Below are positions 63,455-64,000 of a stretch of DNA of 64,000 bases, one piece after another. The stretch is from Eriocheir sinensis (lineage: Eukaryota; Arthropoda; Malacostraca; Decapoda; Varunidae): the NCBI RefSeq assembly GCF_024679095.1, contig NC_066544.1, forward strand, positions 2,684,283-2,748,282. Reading direction: 5' to 3'. The position numbers were made by a program, and so were the translations under genes. Below the pieces are notes generated by a model. It made no database searches, was not told where the DNA came from, and saw nothing but the letters and a program-made list of their open reading frames with translations. The number at the start of each line of letters is the position of its first letter. Position 1 is the stretch's first letter.

Positions 63455-64000
63455 TAAGTGTTTACAGAGGAAACTGACTTTCACTAGGGTCTCAAAAATT
63501 GCAATGAGGGGAAACTGAATCATGTAAAGATTTATAAAGCAGAACTGATACAGCTGATGAAAACCTTAGATGGAAGGAAAGCTATGGGACCAGATGGAAT
63601 CTCAGGACAAGTACTAAAAGAGTGTAGAAATGAATTACTGGAGCCACTTTATGACATAATAACATGCTCTATAAATACAGGAAAAGTGCCCTTAGAATGG
63701 AGGAGAGCGAACATTGTACCAATTTATAAAAGTGGAGATAAAACTGAACCACTAAATTATAGACCAGTTTCTTTGACAAGTGTAATGTGCAAGATTTGTG
63801 AAAGTATAATAAAAAAGCAATGGGTCAAACATTTAGAAAAGGAAAACATGATAAATGAAGGACAGTTTGGATTTAGAAAAAGGAAATTGTGTGTCACTAA
63901 CTTACTATGTTTCAACTCAAGAGCAATAGACGTGGTGCAAGAGAGAGAAGGATGGGCTGATTGTGTATATCTCGATTTGAAAAAAGCTTTTGACAAGGTT
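63455..64000 (+). pseudogene. LINE reverse transcriptase, N-terminal part (runs off window)
   Basis: DGRKAMGPDGISGQVLKECR (about 63570), WRRANIVPIYKSGDKTEPLN, YRPVSLTSVMCKICESII, GQFGFRKRKLC and YLDLKKAFDKV (63965-64000) are RT finger and motif A blocks in order. One frameshift lies near 63890. It matches the family of the LINE at 45433-46664. The FADD box would follow beyond the edge. Confidence 0.82.

Noticed and set aside
58647..64000. Further NTHL1 exons (VDTHVHR block and Cys cluster)
   Set aside because: Scanning the plus strand gave no such block; the right part is LINE sequence.

Overview
This is a window of animal nuclear DNA. It has introns with GT/AG borders, long simple repeats, tRNA-derived SINEs, and many types of non-LTR retrotransposons, LTR retrotransposons and cut-and-paste DNA transposons. 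The mix suggests an arthropod, most likely a decapod crustacean (inference): CR1/Jockey-like LINEs with PHD-finger ORF1, RTE-like endonucleases, Ty3/Gypsy, BEL/Pao, Polinton/Maverick and pogo-like elements amid very dense AC, AT, GA and ATT microsatellites. Nothing looks bacterial: there are no operons, no ribosome binding sites and no CRISPR array.

One host gene is clear. Four plus-strand exons (36071-36193, 56543-56719, 56856-57026, 58487-58646) encode most of an endonuclease III homologue (NTHL1), a base-excision-repair DNA glycosylase. Splice phases agree. The helix-hairpin-helix and catalytic lysine are present. The exons for the catalytic Asp and the iron-sulphur cluster must lie to the right of the window. 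The 20.3-kb intron between the first two recognised exons is packed with transposons.

Layout. 1-2.7 kb: broken Ty3/Gypsy with a 3' LTR. 2.8-3.2 kb: LINE scrap. 3.8-6.0 kb: GC-rich satellite of about 345 bp units. 6.0-9.3 kb: microsatellites and a LINE 3' end (minus). 9.46-10.82 kb: 42-bp minisatellite split by a SINE. 10.88-13.62 kb: decayed Polinton/Maverick-like remnant (protein-primed DNA polymerase B and an adenain-type protease). 13.92-15.34 kb: hAT element with a perfect 8-bp target duplication. 16.9-20.8 kb: nearly complete but mutated LINE (plus). 21.1-26.9 kb: a second, RNase H-bearing LINE (minus) carrying another LINE inside it. 28.08-30.05 kb: pogo/Tigger-like element. 30.8-34.3 kb: palindromes, LINE and SINE scraps. 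36.07 kb: start of the recognised NTHL1 exons. Inside the large intron: BEL/Pao (39.2-43.3 kb) with a TTAA-flanked MITE in gag, an unidentified 275-codon ORF (44.2-45.0 kb, minus), a LINE (45.4-46.7 kb), head-to-head foldback elements (48.2-48.9 kb), nested MITEs (48.9-51.3 kb), a SINE, and LINE pieces (53.1-55.7 kb). 60.4-64.0 kb: a LINE whose ORF1 and ORF2 are each split by a MITE; it runs off the window.

Apart from NTHL1 no set of genes works together. The window is best read as a repair gene embedded in a nested transposon graveyard. The items most worth following are the Polinton-like remnant, the structured GC-rich satellite, the TSD-resolved nested insertions and the unidentified 275-codon ORF.
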